Assembly: GCA_020634315.1 (NCBI GenBank)
Contig: JACKBV010000006.1
Coordinates: 124,001 to 188,000 of the forward strand
Source of the DNA: Ardenticatenaceae bacterium
GTDB taxonomy: Bacteria > Chloroflexota > Anaerolineae > Promineifilales > Promineifilaceae
Direction: 5' to 3'
DNA: 64,000 nucleotides
The number at the start of each line of letters is the position of its first letter. The first letter of the stretch is position 1. Under the pieces are notes generated by a model. It saw only the letters and a list, made by a program, of their open reading frames with translations. It was not told where the DNA came from and did not search any database. Positions 42,619 through 51,334 of the stretch are shown here, in pieces. The translations under genes and the position numbers were made by a program.

Positions 42619-45600
42619 TTAAGATTCAGGTGACAAAATTACCGGCAGATACAACTGGTAAGAGCTTGTCTGAGAATTGCTTGTCTCAAGCGTAACCGTC
42701 GTTGCCACTGCTGTGTCAAACGTGGATGTGAGCGTGACATCAACGCTGTCCGCTGCACCACTGCCAATGGTCACAGTTACGGTGAGTGCGGCGCTTGCCC
42801 CTGGAGCCAACGTCGGCAGCGTCCCGGCAGAGACAGCCCACGCGGATGCGCCAGTTGCGACGGTGAAGGTGTCCGTTACCGTGCCCGTGTTGGTGACGAG
42901 CAGCGTGTAGGTGATTGTTTCGCCAGTAAGGCCAACACCGGTTGTGTCGCCACTGACCTCAATATCGGCCGTGCCGGAAACGGCCGTTGTTCCCACACCA
43001 CTATCACTTAACGATGGCTCTCCCACGGACGTTACCGTTAACAGGAAGGAGTCTGTATCTGTCGACACAGCATCCGCTGGAATAGATACCAGCACCTCAA
43101 CTGTTGCCGTCATACCCGCCGTCACACTAAGTGGTGAAGCCGTTACCAAAGTGAGCGCCCAGTCGTCAGGGATGAGCGCCAATGTGTAGGCATCGTCTTC
43201 AGAGCCAGTATTGCTCACGACAAATGTCTGCGTTGCTTCGCTGCCCGGCATACCACTGGCGGTACTGTTGCTAACCACGACATTGTAATTTGGTCCCACA
43301 GGCAGCGGCCACGCATACGCCCCACGTGAACGGGTGAAAACGACCAATGCCGTTGCCCCATAATCTACCCGCAGTTCCCAAATCATGGCATTGGGCAGTC
43401 CGGCCGTGAATTTTTGCCAGGTTGGGGATGCTTCATTGATGTTATCGGTGTAGTACAAGCCCCAGTCGCTGCCAGCAAATACTTGCTGCGGCCAGTTTGG
43501 ATTAACAATGATGGCATTAATCGGGACGTTAGGCAGGTTTCCGGATTTGTCCACCCAGGTAAACGAGCTGCAATTTGCCGTACATGTAACCTGATAGACA
43601 TGTCCTGGTTGCCCCGGAGTGTTCTCATCAAAACCACCCAAAGCAGCATAACCAACAGTTGGAATAAGGGGGTCGGTCGCTACATTCATGATGGGGCGGT
43701 TGGGGAGAACGGTGTTGCTTCCGGTCACGTTTACCCAGGTAGCAGAGTTCGCCACGCCTTGACCCATGTTGAAGCCATAGTAAACGTTGCCATCCAATGT
43801 ACCAGCGATGGCAATGGTTTCATCACTAACAGAATAGTGCAACTGCTCAATGAAAGAACGGTCAGCTAATGTACCTTTGGTCAGGTCAGGGCTGTTGACG
43901 TACCAACTGCTAGATGGCACTGCACCTTGTACGGTTTCCCAGACACGATACGAACCAGCGATCATATGTGTACAACCGGTTGCCGGACAGTTCGCCCAGG
44001 CCATGTCATACGGGAAGATGAAACTGCGTCGATCCCCTGCCCAGGCACCTGAGGCCACCAAGAAGGGGCCAAATGGGCCAGTTGTAGAGACTTTGACATT
44101 ACCATTTTGGCTTTCTTGATACCAGCGCTGTCCGAGTACCGGCTCAATGCGAGCGTACATGCCGTCGCCACCGGTACGCAGTTGCCACATAGCGGGGCCA
44201 GGATCACCTGTCCACACGTAAACGGCCGAACCGTTGTCCTGTGCGCCAGCGTTGATCCCTGGTTCGGCAGAAGTGGCGAAGTTTGCGGTCACATCACCAC
44301 CATAAAACTCAATCGTTCCCAATGTGTCATTCAAATTGATGAATGTGACATCGTTCGGGTCAGCCGCATCGGCATTGTGGGTGACGTAGGTGCCACCATC
44401 ACTACCGGCTAACATTGTGCTGGACGAGTTGCCGACAAACGCGCGGGCATGGTTGTCAACGTGTACCTCGAAACCGCCATTATAGCCACAGGTGAGGTTG
44501 TTGAATGTGTCGCCACCATCGGTGGAACGGTAGATGTCGATCATGCTGAGGAAGACCACATCGGGGTTGTTCGGGTCTACGCTCACGCCAGCGTTATACC
44601 AGGTTTGCCCGATACCGCTGGTGCAGCTCAGGAAATCGGCGGGTGTGGCTTGTTGAGTCCAGTTGTTGCCACCATCAACGGTACGCCAGACACCGAGGGT
44701 GCCGCCGGAGTTGGTGTTGTCGGCAACTTGTGCATAGATCACGTCCGGATTACTGGGCGAGATACCCATGTCAATACGGCCAACTTGGTCGTTGCCGGGA
44801 ACGCCGTCGCCCGTTCCGGTGGGCCAGCCATTGTTCAGCAAATTCCAGGCAGCCGGGCAGCCACTGGTGGGCACGGTTGTGCTGTAAACGCCATTGGCGC
44901 CGGTGTTGTTCAGGTCAGGCTGAACGGCCGTTGCAAAACCACGCGTGCCGACAGCCGCATACAGCGTCGTCTGGCTGACATCATCGCGAATAAGCAGGCC
45001 CGTGATGTCTTGCCGCTGGTCAAGGAAATTGTTGGTGTAACAAGGCCCTTCCCAGGTATCACCGGCATCGTAGGAGAAATAAAGGCCAGTTTTCGTTCCC
45101 ACAATGACATTGTCGCTGTCGCGTGGGTCTACCTGGACTTTACCGATAGCTTGATATTGCGGGAACTCGCCCGCTGCTTGTGGATAAACGGGGGAGAAAA
45201 CATCCGCCCCTTTAATTTCCCAGGTTGCACCGCCATCACTGCTTTTCAGCAAGCCTGCGCTGCCAAAAGACCAGGAACCATAACGCAAGTCGCCAGTTCC
45301 GGCGTAGATGGTGTTATGATCATTGGGATCAAGCAGCAAGTCGCCAATCGCGATAGAGGTCAGCAATGGGTCATCGGTGATAGGTGTCCAGACCGTGTCA
45401 GCGCCACAGCAGTTGGTGGTCTTCCAGACACCACCGCCATCAGAACCAGCGTAAGCAATGGTGGGCGAGACAGGATCGCTGATGATGACGTTGGTACGGC
45501 CGGCTGCTTCGCCATAAGGAAAACAGTTTTGGCAGCCATTCATTTGCAGAGGCTCCGGGCCAAGGAAAGTGAATTCATTCGGGTCTAGTGTGAGGGGGGA

Positions 45601-45951
45601 TTGGGCGCTGCGGCTATAAGCCACATCACCAGCAGGCACGCCTTCAGGGATTGTTTTGTCCACTTCGGCGGCAGCCAGCAACCATGCCGGATCATAATAG
45701 CCGGTTGGATAGCTGGCACGGATAGCGAAAAGGTCGCCCATTGCTTGATGCATCTCGAATTCAGCTGCTTCTTCAGAGATGTATTCATCACGCTCAGGGC
45801 CGGTGAGTCCAACTAGATCAGCACGTGCTTGCCGCGCAAGCTGCGATTCGGTCTTCAATGATGTGGAAGAAAACAGCAGCAACGCGCCCAGAAGGACAAC
45901 GCCTAGCAGCAGCACCACACCAACGGCCGTTTTTCCAGTAGATATTCGCAT
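42619..45951 (-). CDS. large exported sortilin/BNR-type beta-propeller protein with NEW3/CARDB-like C-terminus
   Basis: A 1110-residue protein with an N-terminal signal/anchor (residues 8-30). Repeats such as GGGVWKTTNC, LLKSSDGGATWE, LYFSYDAGDTWEG, WRTVDGGNNWTQ and IYRSTDGGDTF are BNR/Asp-box motifs of sortilin-like ten-bladed propellers. The last 250 residues contain two Ig-like domains of the NEW3/CARDB kind (TFVVSNTGSEDDAYTL, TYTLLVTNTGTVTD), and the C-terminus ends in QLYLPVILSPES. It is probably a surface-bound or secreted binding protein or glycosidase-like protein. GGAG precedes ATG 45951; the longer frame to 46071 would put coding sequence ahead of the signal peptide. Confidence 0.85.
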   Translation of the reverse strand: MRISTGKTAVGVVLLLGVVLLGALLLFSSTSLKTESQLARQARADLVGLTGPERDEYISEEAAEFEMHQAMGDLFAIRASYPTGYYDPAWLLAAAEVDKTIPEGVPAGDVAYSRSAQSPLTLDPNEFTFLGPEPLQMNGCQNCFPYGEAAGRTNVIISDPVSPTIAYAGSDGGGVWKTTNCCGADTVWTPITDDPLLTSIAIGDLLLDPNDHNTIYAGTGDLRYGSWSFGSAGLLKSSDGGATWEIKGADVFSPVYPQAAGEFPQYQAIGKVQVDPRDSDNVIVGTKTGLYFSYDAGDTWEGPCYTNNFLDQRQDITGLLIRDDVSQTTLYAAVGTRGFATAVQPDLNNTGANGVYSTTVPTSGCPAAWNLLNNGWPTGTGDGVPGNDQVGRIDMGISPSNPDVIYAQVADNTNSGGTLGVWRTVDGGNNWTQQATPADFLSCTSGIGQTWYNAGVSVDPNNPDVVFLSMIDIYRSTDGGDTFNNLTCGYNGGFEVHVDNHARAFVGNSSSTMLAGSDGGTYVTHNADAADPNDVTFINLNDTLGTIEFYGGDVTANFATSAEPGINAGAQDNGSAVYVWTGDPGPAMWQLRTGGDGMYARIEPVLGQRWYQESQNGNVKVSTTGPFGPFLVASGAWAGDRRSFIFPYDMAWANCPATGCTHMIAGSYRVWETVQGAVPSSSWYVNSPDLTKGTLADRSFIEQLHYSVSDETIAIAGTLDGNVYYGFNMGQGVANSATWVNVTGSNTVLPNRPIMNVATDPLIPTVGYAALGGFDENTPGQPGHVYQVTCTANCSSFTWVDKSGNLPNVPINAIIVNPNWPQQVFAGSDWGLYYTDNINEASPTWQKFTAGLPNAMIWELRVDYGATALVVFTRSRGAYAWPLPVGPNYNVVVSNSTASGMPGSEATQTFVVSNTGSEDDAYTLALIPDDWALTLVTASPLSVTAGMTATVEVLVSIPADAVSTDTDSFLLTVTSVGEPSLSDSGVGTTAVSGTADIEVSGDTTGVGLTGETITYTLLVTNTGTVTDTFTVATGASAWAVSAGTLPTLAPGASAALTVTVTIGSGAADSVDVTLTSTFDTAVATTVTLETSNSQTSSYQLYLPVILSPES

Positions 45952-46104
45952 ATGTATTCTCCTTTCCGTTCTCTTTTGGCTTATTGTACCCGTGTCGGTG
46001 GGATTTTCGGGCACACGACACACTCTACGCATGACGCATTTGTCTCGCGCGTGATATTGTACAAAAAGCACGCAAAAAAAGCGCGTTAAATAGAAAAATT
46101 GTTT

Positions 46105-46980
46105 TTAGCCCGTGATGTTCGGGGCGAAATCGGCCAGGAACGTGGCTGGGATGCGAATGGGACGGCCGTTTTCCAGGTCAACCCACACCCACAGCGCCCG
46201 CGCACGCACCAGCAATTCACCATCAGTTGCCCGGTGAACGGTGTAATGGCGCACTGCCGAAGTCCGCTTTGGGTCAGATACCCAGGTAGAAATGTCTAAC
46301 TCATCACCCAGCACAGCTTGCTGCCGGTATTCGATGCGATATTGGCGGGCGACGGTACCAAAGCCGTGGGCTATCATGCGCGACATGGGCCAGCCGTATG
46401 CAGAAGCTACGTGAATGCCACATTCCTCCAGATAAGACAGGTAATTGGCATTGTTTACGTGCCCCACCGAGTCAAGATCGCGCCATTCGACGGTGCGGCG
46501 CAGCGTGAAAACGCCGGCTGGTGGTGCTGGCGGTTCGGGAAATTTTTCGCTGTTGGCCGCTGGTGGCGGTGCGCCTTCGGGGAAAAAGGCATCCATGAAA
46601 GTGGGGGGAATGGTGGTGGGGCGTTGACTGGTGATGTCGAGCAAAACCCAGTCGGTGTGTGCGCTGGCAACGAGGTCGCCGCTGTCGGCGTGGCGGATTT
46701 CGTACATGCGCCGCGAGCGCACGCGACGGAAATCGTGAATCCAGGTTTTGACCGTAATGCTGTCGCCGTAGCGTAACGGCCGTTCATAGGTCACATTTGT
46801 CTCGCGAATCAGCCACATCAGGCCGAGTTCTGCGTAGCGAGCCATGTCATACCCGGCGGCTGCCGAGGCATCGAAGGCTGTTTCCTGCATATAGCGCAGG
46901 TAATTGGCATGATTAACATGCCCATAGGCATCACATTCATAATGACGGATGCGAAATGTGCGTTCATGAATTAGAGGCAT
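46105..46980 (-). CDS. double-hotdog acyl-CoA/acyl-ACP thioesterase
   Basis: Two 4HBT hot-dog domains: the first with YECDAYGHVNHANYLRYMQE and the second with WRDLDSVGHVNNANYLSYLEE, each with the catalytic Asp/Asn region. It should hydrolyse acyl-CoA or acyl-ACP thioesters; chain preference is unknown. Its start overlaps the VOC gene end by 17 bases and it is the last gene of the paa run on this strand, suggesting a role in CoA-ester turnover linked to aromatic degradation. Confidence 0.88.
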   Translation of the reverse strand: MPLIHERTFRIRHYECDAYGHVNHANYLRYMQETAFDASAAAGYDMARYAELGLMWLIRETNVTYERPLRYGDSITVKTWIHDFRRVRSRRMYEIRHADSGDLVASAHTDWVLLDITSQRPTTIPPTFMDAFFPEGAPPPAANSEKFPEPPAPPAGVFTLRRTVEWRDLDSVGHVNNANYLSYLEECGIHVASAYGWPMSRMIAHGFGTVARQYRIEYRQQAVLGDELDISTWVSDPKRTSAVRHYTVHRATDGELLVRARALWVWVDLENGRPIRIPATFLADFAPNITG

Positions 46981-47368
46981 GGTTTGTGTTGTTCTCCGGC
47001 CAAATAGGATTTAGGAAGCGCTGAATTTCCAGCAAATAGCCGTTGGGATCGCGCAGGAAACAGTGGTAAATGTTGAATTTTTCGTTGAGCGTGGGCGCTT
47101 TCTCGAAAACAACTCCTTTCTGGCGTAAATATGCATACCATCCATCGACATCGTCGCTAACCAGCGTCAGGATGACACCTTCGCTTTTCTCGTTTGTGCT
47201 GAGGTGCTGGCAAAAGCCAAGGAAGGCGCTGCGGCCCACCCGGTAGATGCGGCAAGCGCCCTGGTCAAGGATGAGAGGAAGTTCGAGAATGGTTTCATAA
47301 AAAACGGCCGTTTCTTGTAAATCGGCCGTGTACAAAAAAGTGACTTGCTGCGTAAATGGCTGGGGCAT
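46964..47368 (-). CDS. VOC (glyoxalase/bleomycin-resistance) family protein
   Basis: A 134-residue single-unit vicinal oxygen chelate protein: TFLYTADLQETAVFYETILELP at the start, LVSDDVDGWYAYLRQKGV and a C-terminal FLRDPNGYLLEIQRF with metal-ligand glutamate. VOC proteins include dioxygenases, epimerases and resistance proteins; the reaction is unassigned. It lies 24 bases after paaD and overlaps the thioesterase start, so it is in the same operon. Confidence 0.85.
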   Translation of the reverse strand: MPQPFTQQVTFLYTADLQETAVFYETILELPLILDQGACRIYRVGRSAFLGFCQHLSTNEKSEGVILTLVSDDVDGWYAYLRQKGVVFEKAPTLNEKFNIYHCFLRDPNGYLLEIQRFLNPIWPENNTNHASNS

Positions 47369-47392
47369 GGGGTACTTTGGGGGATAGCTGCG

Positions 47393-47878
47393 CTATAGTG
47401 CCTTGAATTGTTCAAATGGCTGCTGACACGCGTGGCAATAATAAATAGCGCGGCACAATGTCGGGCCAAATTCATTTTTGACACGGGTGTCCGTTGAGTT
47501 GCAATAAGGGCAGGCTGTTGGCGCGAAAAAAGTGACTTCAAGGCGACCGCCATGTCGTGGTGGTGGTGCCAGGCCAAAGGTTTTCAGCTTGACACGCGCT
47601 TCCTCGCTAATCCAATCGCTGCTCCAGGGCGGGTGCAGCGTCGTCTCTACGGTGACGTGGCTAAATCCGAGCGTGTGCAATCGGGTCTCAATGTCCTGGC
47701 GCATGACATGCAGCGCCGGGCAGCCAGAAAACGTGGGCGTGATGACCACCGTCACGGCGTTTGCCTGCTCATCAAGGCGCACATCACGGACGATGCCCAT
47801 TTCGACCAGTGAAACCACCGGAATTTCCGGGTCGGCCACTTCGTTGAGCGCCTGCCAGATGTGCGCCATTTTCACCAT
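47393..47878 (-). CDS. paaD: phenylacetyl-CoA epoxidase assembly protein PaaD
   Basis: A MIP18/DUF59-type domain (IWQALNEVADPEIPVVSLVEMG, TPTFSGCPALHVM) followed by a C-terminal zinc- or FeS-type cysteine group CPYCNSTDT...YYCHACQQPF. This matches PaaD/PaaJ, thought to help maturation of the ring-1,2-epoxidase complex. ATG 47878 has GGAGG upstream and overlaps the paaC stop by seven bases, so translation is coupled. ATG 47869 is an alternative. Confidence 0.92.
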   Translation of the reverse strand: MVKMAHIWQALNEVADPEIPVVSLVEMGIVRDVRLDEQANAVTVVITPTFSGCPALHVMRQDIETRLHTLGFSHVTVETTLHPPWSSDWISEEARVKLKTFGLAPPPRHGGRLEVTFFAPTACPYCNSTDTRVKNEFGPTLCRAIYYCHACQQPFEQFKAL

Positions 47879-48627
47879 GTCGCCTCCGGGTCGAAGCGGG
47901 CTACCTCTTGCATTTCTGCCAACAGTGGGGCGAGGTAGGGGCTGTGAATGGCCCGGTCAGCAGTGGGAGGTGCCGCCGCTGTGGGAATGGCGAGGTCGCA
48001 GTTGTGCAGAAACGGCCGTACCACTTGTTCCCATGCTTCTTGCCACACCGTTGCCGGAGGAATGACGCCGTCCGTTGTTAAGAACTCAGCGGCGGGCAGC
48101 GGCACAAAAAGCTGCTGCGCCAACGGCCAAAGGGTGTCCAGGGCTGTTTGGGTGCGTTGGTTGGATTCGGCCGTGCCCAGGCCCAGGCGCTTGAGCCAGG
48201 CGCTGCTGTGGCGGTAATGGTAAAGCTCCTCATTGCGCATTTTGGCTGCCGCCTGGGCAAGGGGTTGGTAGGTGCTGTCTACCAACTGCGTGAGCAGTAC
48301 CATTTCGGCGGCGTCGAACAAGTATTGACGCAGCATGGTGAAGGCCCAGTCTCCTTTGGGATATTCGACAAATTGGGTGCTGCGGTAAACGGCCGTTTCG
48401 CGGAAAAAGACCAGCTTGTCCGGATCATCGCCGGTGAGGGCAGCATATAGCTCATACAGCAACCTGGCGTGCCCCAGTTCGTCTTGGGCGATGTTTGCCA
48501 GGGCAATGTCCTCCTCAAGAATCGGGCCGTGCCCGATCCATTCAGAGTTGCGGTGCGCCAGGATTAATTGATCGTCGGCCATTGCCAGCAGCCAGGTGCT
48601 CAGTGCGGTTTGGTGGGATTCATTCAT
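47872..48627 (-). CDS. paaC: phenylacetyl-CoA epoxidase structural subunit PaaC
   Basis: A ferritin-like helical protein of 251 residues with LILAHRNSEWIGHGPILEEDIALANIAQDELGHAR (seen as shorter blocks) and the ELYHYRHSSAWLKRLG region. PaaC is the catalytically inactive partner of PaaA in the 1,2-phenylacetyl-CoA epoxidase core. ATG 48627 follows GAGGCG; a longer frame to 48786 runs into paaB and is rejected. It lies 16 bases after paaB. Confidence 0.92.
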   Translation of the reverse strand: MNESHQTALSTWLLAMADDQLILAHRNSEWIGHGPILEEDIALANIAQDELGHARLLYELYAALTGDDPDKLVFFRETAVYRSTQFVEYPKGDWAFTMLRQYLFDAAEMVLLTQLVDSTYQPLAQAAAKMRNEELYHYRHSSAWLKRLGLGTAESNQRTQTALDTLWPLAQQLFVPLPAAEFLTTDGVIPPATVWQEAWEQVVRPFLHNCDLAIPTAAAPPTADRAIHSPYLAPLLAEMQEVARFDPEATW

Positions 48628-48643
48628 TGTTCGCCTCATCCGT

Positions 48644-49174
48644 TTATTTACGATTGCGGGTAGGACTGACAAAGCCGTAGTAGCTTTGCTGGCGGTATGT
48701 TTTGTCGTGCGCCGGGGTAAAGAGGCTGTCGATGTCGCCCGGCTCGCTGCGCGTGATGGCGCTTTCGGGCACAAGCCACCAGACAAAAACGGCGTCTTCG
48801 TTGAAACGGCCGCTTTCCATGGCTAATTGCAAAGCGATCTGTGGCGTGGCGGCCACTATCTCGCCCACATGCCGCACAAATGTCATGCTGCGCCGCTGTG
48901 AGGTTTTGGTAAAGACGAGATAAGTTTGCGCATGGGTGGCAATGGGTGGCAGCGGTGGGACGGGGTTGGCGGCGATTTCCTCGGCGGTGATGGCGAAAAC
49001 GGCCGTTTCCGGCACAACCCACAAACTAACCGCACTGGGGCGGCGCACAAACACATCACGCGCTTGCAGCAGCGCCATCTCTGCATCTGGCGCATGGACA
49101 GAACCAACCGCCTCATGCGCTTTGTGCGGGCTGTCCTGCTTGAATACTTCGTAACGGGGCCATTGTGTGTCCAT
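48644..49174 (-). CDS. paaB: phenylacetyl-CoA epoxidase subunit PaaB, two-unit form
   Basis: PaaB is normally about 95 residues; this one has 176 and shows two related units. The first holds RYEVFKQDSPHKAHEAVGSV, ALLQARDVFVRR and SLWVVPETAVF; the second holds TYLVFTKTSQRRSMTFVRHV, ALQLAMESG and VFVWWLVPESAI. The double form suggests an old tandem duplication or fusion. PaaB bridges PaaA/PaaC dimers in the complex. The gene starts five bases after paaA. Part of PETAVF comes from an AACGGCCGTT copy. Confidence 0.85.
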   Translation of the reverse strand: MDTQWPRYEVFKQDSPHKAHEAVGSVHAPDAEMALLQARDVFVRRPSAVSLWVVPETAVFAITAEEIAANPVPPLPPIATHAQTYLVFTKTSQRRSMTFVRHVGEIVAATPQIALQLAMESGRFNEDAVFVWWLVPESAITRSEPGDIDSLFTPAHDKTYRQQSYYGFVSPTRNRK

Positions 49175-49179
49175 ACGGT

Positions 49180-50121
49180 TTATGCCTGCTGTTTAGCGGC
49201 GTAGGCGGCGACGGCTTCGCGCACCCAAAGGCCATTGTCATGGGCTTGCTGGCGGGCGGCGAGCCGCTCGGCATTCATTGGGCCATTGCCGCGCACAACC
49301 TGCCAAAATTCATCCCAATTGATCGGGCCAATTTCCCAGCTGCCGCTTGCTTCGTTAAATGCCAGTTGCGGGTCAGGAATGGTGAGGCCAAGCGCCAGCA
49401 ATTCTGGTACTTCTTCATTGATAAATTCCTGGCGCAGCGTGTCGTTGGATTTTGTTTTGATGCCCCAGCGAATGAGCAGGGGGCTGTTGGGCGAATCGGT
49501 GTCGTGCGGGCCAAACATCATCAACATCGGCCACCACCAGCGGTTAAGGCCATCTTGCACCATTGCTTTTTGTTTGGGGGTGCCGCTGCTCATGTAATGG
49601 ACGATCATTTCCTTGCCCTGTTTGTAGTGGAAGGTTTCTTCGGCGCAAATGCGTACCATTGCCCGCGAATATGGGCCATAGGAGCAGTGGGCGAGCATGG
49701 TCTGGTTTTTGATGGCGGCGCCATCGACCAGCCAGCCAATCCAGGCAACATCGGCCCAGGTGAGGGTGGGGTAATTGAAGATGCTGGAATATTTGGCACG
49801 GCCGTTTAACAGTGCCGCCAACATCTCTTCGCGGGAAATGCCCAGGGTTTCGGCCGCATGGTAAAGGTATTGCCCATGACCCGCTTCGTCTTGCACCTTA
49901 GCCATGAGCACCATTTTGCGGCGCAGGTTAGGGGCACGCGTAATCCAGGCTCCCTCTGGGAGCATACCGACGACTTCGCTGTGGGCGTGCTGCGAGATCA
50001 TGCGAATGAGTTGGCGACGATACTCGTCGGGCATCCAATCGCCTGGCTCAATTTTCTCGCCACGCGCAATGCGTGTTTCAAACTCTTGTAGTCTGTCTGT
50101 GTCAACAGGATCGGACTGCAT
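49180..50121 (-). CDS. paaA: phenylacetyl-CoA epoxidase catalytic subunit PaaA
   Basis: A ferritin-like di-iron protein of 313 residues with DEAGHGQYLYHAAETLG and EETFHYKQGKEMI, the carboxylate/histidine iron ligands. PaaA epoxidises the ring of phenylacetyl-CoA with O2. ATG 50121 has GGAGG seven bases upstream; the frame continues to 50736 but the extra part antisenses the divergent gene. It heads a six-gene run paaA-paaB-paaC-paaD-VOC-thioesterase. No paaE reductase or later Paa enzyme is present in the window. Confidence 0.95.
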   Translation of the reverse strand: MQSDPVDTDRLQEFETRIARGEKIEPGDWMPDEYRRQLIRMISQHAHSEVVGMLPEGAWITRAPNLRRKMVLMAKVQDEAGHGQYLYHAAETLGISREEMLAALLNGRAKYSSIFNYPTLTWADVAWIGWLVDGAAIKNQTMLAHCSYGPYSRAMVRICAEETFHYKQGKEMIVHYMSSGTPKQKAMVQDGLNRWWWPMLMMFGPHDTDSPNSPLLIRWGIKTKSNDTLRQEFINEEVPELLALGLTIPDPQLAFNEASGSWEIGPINWDEFWQVVRGNGPMNAERLAARQQAHDNGLWVREAVAAYAAKQQA

Positions 50122-50234
50122 AAACTTGCCTCCATCATGCTGTGGGTTTGTGGGTGAGTGGTTCGTTGTCTGTTTAGTGTACCAAAAGATGGGGGCAAAC
50201 GCCGCCAAAAGTGAAGAAATTTCTAAGATTGATC

Positions 50235-50279
50235 GTGCCATTACTTGACACATGATGTATAATTTTAGAACAAACGTTC
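50235..50279 (+). promoter_or_regulatory. promoter with LexA-like box
   Basis: GTGCCA (50235-50240) and TATAAT (50258-50263) are 17 bases apart. Directly after the -10 lies GAACAAACGTTC (50268-50279), a perfect GAAC-N4-GTTC palindrome like the LexA box of Gram-positive bacteria. SOS control of the gene at 50348 is possible but unproven. Confidence 0.4.
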
Positions 50280-50347
50280 GCAAAATTAGAACAACAAAAG
50301 CGGCTGGTGGGGAAGGGTTGTGGTAGTGGATTGAGGAGATACGAGAC

Positions 50348-51286
50348 ATGACAAAACAGCAGTTTGACAGGCGGCAGCGCCAGGGAAATGAGGGTTCGAG
50401 TTGGGGGGTGAAAGGGGTAACGGCCGTTTCCACCCCCATGGCTCTTGGTTTAATTTTATTGGTGGCATTGATTGCCTTTGAGATGTTCAACTTTGATACG
50501 ACACGCTTCGCGCTGGCGAGCTTATTGGGCGATGTGCGCTTTGTCGGCGTGTCGTGGGCGGGCATTTTGGCGGTGGCTTTTTGTGCCATCGACTTTGCCG
50601 GGCTGGTACGCTTTTTCATGCCCGATGAGGGCACAGGACGCCAGACGGAATATTGGTATCTGACCGGGGCATGGCTGTTGGGCGCGACGATGAATGCCAT
50701 TATGACCTGGTGGGCGGTGTCGCTGACGCTGCTCAATCATGATTTAGGCAATGAGATTCTCAGCCGTGCGCAGTTGTTGGAGATTGTGCCGATTTTTGTG
50801 GCGGCGTTAGTTTGGTTGACGCGGATTTTGTTCATTGGCGCGTTCACGGTGGCTGGTGGGTATCTGTTTGCCGGTATGGGTAAACGGCCGCAAACTGGTG
50901 TGTCGTCTATGTCACACCCGGCGCAGCCACAACGGCAGCCGCAAGCGGTTCGGGCGCAGCCACAAGTGGTGCGGGCGCAGCCGCAGACGGTGCGGGCGCA
51001 ACCACAGACATTGCGGGCGCAGCCAAGACCACAATCGCAGCCGGTACAAATGCCTGAACCCATTTTGCCGAATATTGAAACGGTTCCCGCTTTTCTAGTC
51101 GAGGATGATGAGCCTGAGTTGATCCCATTTGATGAGCCAACTCCGGTTATGCCGCAGCCAGCGGTGCCAGCTACTGGCTTGCGCCCGCAAGGGGCGGCGA
51201 ATACACGCATTCAGCGACGCCCGCCCACACCGGCTGCACGCCGTGCGCCTATGCCGATGGGTGCCAAGGGGCGTGGGCAGCGGTAA
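50348..51286 (+). CDS. membrane protein with Pro/Gln-rich repeat tail
   Basis: A 312-residue protein: four hydrophobic segments in residues 28-185 (for example LGLILLVALIAFEMF and LVWLTRILFIGAFTVAGGYLFAG), then a disordered tail with about five units like QPQAVRAQ/QPQTVRAQ and an acidic-Pro stretch. Not recognised; no catalytic motif is visible. It follows a promoter with a LexA-like box and precedes a lytic transglycosylase gene by 48 bases, so a cell-envelope role is possible. Confidence 0.7.
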   Translation: MTKQQFDRRQRQGNEGSSWGVKGVTAVSTPMALGLILLVALIAFEMFNFDTTRFALASLLGDVRFVGVSWAGILAVAFCAIDFAGLVRFFMPDEGTGRQTEYWYLTGAWLLGATMNAIMTWWAVSLTLLNHDLGNEILSRAQLLEIVPIFVAALVWLTRILFIGAFTVAGGYLFAGMGKRPQTGVSSMSHPAQPQRQPQAVRAQPQVVRAQPQTVRAQPQTLRAQPRPQSQPVQMPEPILPNIETVPAFLVEDDEPELIPFDEPTPVMPQPAVPATGLRPQGAANTRIQRRPPTPAARRAPMPMGAKGRGQR

Positions 51287-51334
51287 TGGGTTGGCTGTGA
51301 TTTGTAATCCATTGCAATTTGGAGAGTTGAACTG

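Noticed and set aside
44449..45588. 379-codon plus-strand frame opposite the propeller gene
   Set aside because: The minus strand shows regular Asp-box repeats; the plus frame is Val/Gly-rich without motifs.
50245..50263. TTGACA and TATAAT as a promoter pair
   Set aside because: They are only seven bases apart; GTGCCA at 50235 gives the proper 17-base spacing.
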